Source: an uncultured Bacteroidota bacterium
GTDB taxonomy: Bacteria > Bacteroidota > Bacteroidia > AKYH767-A > 2013-40CM-41-45
Reading direction: 5' to 3'
Assembly (NCBI GenBank): GCA_937871435.1
Contig: CALMQM010000122.1
Location: forward strand, 16,302-80,301
DNA length: 64,000 bases
The position numbers and the translations under genes are program-made. Positions within the stretch are counted from its first letter, which is position 1. Every line of letters starts with the position of its first letter. The notes under the pieces were generated by a model. It was not told the DNA's origin. It saw only the letters and a list, made by a program, of their open reading frames with translations, and ran no database searches. Positions 62,478 to 64,000 of the stretch are shown here, in pieces.

Positions 62478-63344
62478 ATGCCTCGTAAAATTAAATCCGG
62501 ATTAATCCAAATGTCCCTTCCTAAAACTGAAGGAGAAGGTACCATTGCAGAAATTGTGGAAGCCATGTTTCAGAAACATGTACCGCTCATTGAAGAAGCT
62601 GGAAAAAAAGGAGTTCAGATTCTTTGTCTCCAGGAAATTTTCAATACGCCTTATTTCTGTCCCGGACAAGATAAAGCATGGTATGAATCCGCTGAAACAG
62701 TTCCCGGTCCGACGACTGAAAGAATGCAGGTTTATGCCAGGAAATACAACATGGTTATCATTGTTCCTGTATATGAAAAAGAACAAGCCGGTGTTTTGTA
62801 TAATACAGCTGCTGTGATTGATGCGGACGGAACGTATCTCGGTAAATACAGAAAAAATCACATCCCGCATACTTCTGGATTCTGGGAAAAATTCTTTTTC
62901 AAACCAGGTAACCTCGGATATCCCGTGTTTCAAACGAAGTATGCAAAAGTTGGTGTATACATTTGTTACGATCGTCACTTCCCTGAAGGCGCTCGTATTC
63001 TTGGACTCAACGGAGCTGAAATTGTCTACAACCCATCAGCAACCGTTGCAGGACTTTCACAATATTTATGGAAACTGGAACAACCAGCACACGCTGCTGC
63101 CAATGGTTACTTTATGGGATGCATCAATCGGGTGGGTGAAGAAAAACCGTGGAACCTTGGTAAATTCTATGGCAGCTCGTATTTCGTAGATCCACGCGGA
63201 CAAATTTTCTCACAAGCTTCCGAAGACAAAGATGAATTGCTGATCGCGGAGTTTGATCTCGATATGATCGAACAAGTACGCTCTACTTGGCAATTCTTCC
63301 GCGATCGCCGTCCGGAAACTTATGGCCGCATGACCGAACTTTAA
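62478..63344 (+). CDS. Beta-ureidopropionase (N-carbamoyl-beta-alanine amidohydrolase), nitrilase family
   Basis: Hydrolyses N-carbamoyl-beta-alanine to beta-alanine, CO2 and ammonia. The 288-residue protein shows the nitrilase triad: E53 in LCLQEIFNTPYF, K126 in LGKYRKNHIP and C163 in GVYICYDRHFPEG. ARILGLNGAEIVYNPSAT and SYFVDPRGQIFSQ are further family landmarks. N-carbamoylputrescine amidase is the closest alternative family member, but the position between dihydropyrimidinase and PreT argues for the pyrimidine role. Confidence 0.9.
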   Translation: MPRKIKSGLIQMSLPKTEGEGTIAEIVEAMFQKHVPLIEEAGKKGVQILCLQEIFNTPYFCPGQDKAWYESAETVPGPTTERMQVYARKYNMVIIVPVYEKEQAGVLYNTAAVIDADGTYLGKYRKNHIPHTSGFWEKFFFKPGNLGYPVFQTKYAKVGVYICYDRHFPEGARILGLNGAEIVYNPSATVAGLSQYLWKLEQPAHAAANGYFMGCINRVGEEKPWNLGKFYGSSYFVDPRGQIFSQASEDKDELLIAEFDLDMIEQVRSTWQFFRDRRPETYGRMTEL

Positions 63345-63359
63345 TTGATTGAATGAACT

Positions 63360-63386
63360 TTTGCACGTTCAGTTTTATCGTGCAAA
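63360..63386. promoter_or_regulatory. Inverted repeat upstream of preT
   Basis: A perfect 8-bp inverted repeat, TTTGCACG/CGTGCAAA, with an 11-nt loop, lies 16 bp after the ureidopropionase stop codon and 18 bp before the preT ATG. It could be an operator or a transcript hairpin; no T run follows. Confidence 0.35.
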
Positions 63387-63404
63387 TTAACTTACCTACT
63401 ACTT

Positions 63405-64000
63405 ATGTCTGAATACAAAGCACCCTCCACAGAAAAAGAATTCGAGGAAAATTTTGCTCCTCTGAAACCGCTCATGAATTCCACGGAAGCTTATTACGAA
63501 AGTTCCCGATGTCTTTTTTGTTACGATGCTCCTTGTGTGAATGCCTGTCCTACCGGAATCGATATTCCTTTATTCATTCGCCAGATTAATTCAGCAAATG
63601 CGATAGGCGCGGCAAAAACCATTTATGATTCCAATTACTTTGGTTACGCTTGTGGCAAAGTATGTCCTACTGAAGTATTGTGTGAAGGCGCTTGTGTATA
63701 CAATCATCAGGATGTAAAACCAATTGAGATCGGAAGATTGCAAAGTTATGCGACACGACAAGCAATCAGAACTCAAAAAAAATTATTCAGACCCGGAAAA
63801 TCCAATGGTAAAAAGGTAGCCATTGTCGGCGCCGGACCAGCAGGAATATCCTGCGCCTGTGAATTGAGAATGCTCGGTTTTACGGTGGATATTTTTGAAG
63901 CAAAGAAGCAACCATCCGGACTCACCGTGCATGGTGTCGCGCCATATAAAATTTCAAACAAGGAAGCACTTGATGAAATGGCCTATCTCGCTATGCAGTT
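63405..64000 (+). CDS. preT: Dihydropyrimidine dehydrogenase subunit PreT, N-terminal fragment
   Basis: Partial gene, running off the right edge with 198 full codons visible from ATG 63405. Subunit of the NAD-dependent dihydropyrimidine dehydrogenase (PreTA), which interconverts uracil and dihydrouracil. The N-terminal [4Fe-4S] cysteines are in SRCLFCYDAPCVNACPTGID and ACGKVCPTEVLCEGACV. The FAD-binding motif is KVAIVGAGPAGISCA. This is the glutamate-synthase-small-subunit-like fold of PreT. The usual partner preA would be expected just beyond the window. Activity in vivo may run toward degradation, given the neighbours. Confidence 0.9.
   Translation, partial: MSEYKAPSTEKEFEENFAPLKPLMNSTEAYYESSRCLFCYDAPCVNACPTGIDIPLFIRQINSANAIGAAKTIYDSNYFGYACGKVCPTEVLCEGACVYNHQDVKPIEIGRLQSYATRQAIRTQKKLFRPGKSNGKKVAIVGAGPAGISCACELRMLGFTVDIFEAKKQPSGLTVHGVAPYKISNKEALDEMAYLAMQ

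Noticed and set aside
1..64000. rRNA, tRNA, prophage, defence islands
   Set aside because: I looked for conserved tRNA/rRNA stretches and for phage or defence genes across the intergenic regions and gene list and saw none; the accessory features are repeats, the transposase and the glycosyltransferase island.

Overview
The window is a single chromosomal stretch from a member of the Bacteroidota. The signs are: a GldH gliding-motility lipoprotein; two proteins with type IX secretion (T9SS) C-terminal sorting domains; a DUF5916 outer-membrane protein; many short lipoproteins; the holB-ricT-gldH neighbourhood; and promoter boxes of the Bacteroidota TAnnTTTG type instead of TATAAT. Base composition is moderately AT-rich and gene density is high. 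I see no rRNA, tRNA, CRISPR array, prophage or complete insertion sequence. The order or genus cannot be settled from the sequence alone.

Layout. 1-9971: a truncated beta-propeller-like exported protein, lysS, a phosphoglucose/phosphomannose isomerase, lipB, a serine hydrolase, small hypothetical proteins, a PolB-like exonuclease, a fused DppD-DppF peptide-transport ATPase and a MOSC protein. 9976-19666: a glycosyltransferase island of three GT2 enzymes and three large GT-C-type membrane proteins. It lies around scoB and separates it from its partner scoA (19827-20528). 20601-32665: PBP1A, an M16 peptidase pair (one inactive, one active), gldH, ricT, holB, pgk and cvpA. 32773-46694: mixed housekeeping and surface genes, including a T9SS-sorted PKD protein, two further GT-C proteins, a von Willebrand A protein with a DjlA-like co-chaperone, a cyclophilin, pheS and a DUF5916 protein. 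46890-52322: small enzymes, a T9SS-sorted intradiol dioxygenase, a LolE-like permease and rbfA. 52520-53488: a REP-associated tyrosine transposase (RAYT) gene. 53945-64000: an MsbA-like exporter, then a pyrimidine-degradation cluster.

How genes work together. From 55830 to the right edge the genes would together turn cytosine into acetyl-CoA: cytosine deaminase, an NCS1 nucleobase importer, PreT (partial, at the edge), dihydropyrimidinase, beta-ureidopropionase, a class III (beta-alanine-type) aminotransferase and a CoA-acylating (methyl)malonate-semialdehyde dehydrogenase. In the glycosyltransferase island, GT2 enzymes of the dolichyl-phosphate-sugar-synthase type lie beside GT-C membrane proteins that could use the lipid-linked sugars.

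The most unusual DNA is the RAYT gene. Between its HUH motif and its catalytic tyrosine lies a perfect 27-bp-arm hairpin flanked by 27-bp and 24-bp tandem arrays, all in frame. Other notable structure: G/C-rich intergenic arrays (CGTCCCT-type and GGTTGTT/GGTTGAT-type, and their complements) that bracket genes in inverted orientation and abut start codons, and a second dispersed family built on TTTGCGTCTTTGCG.
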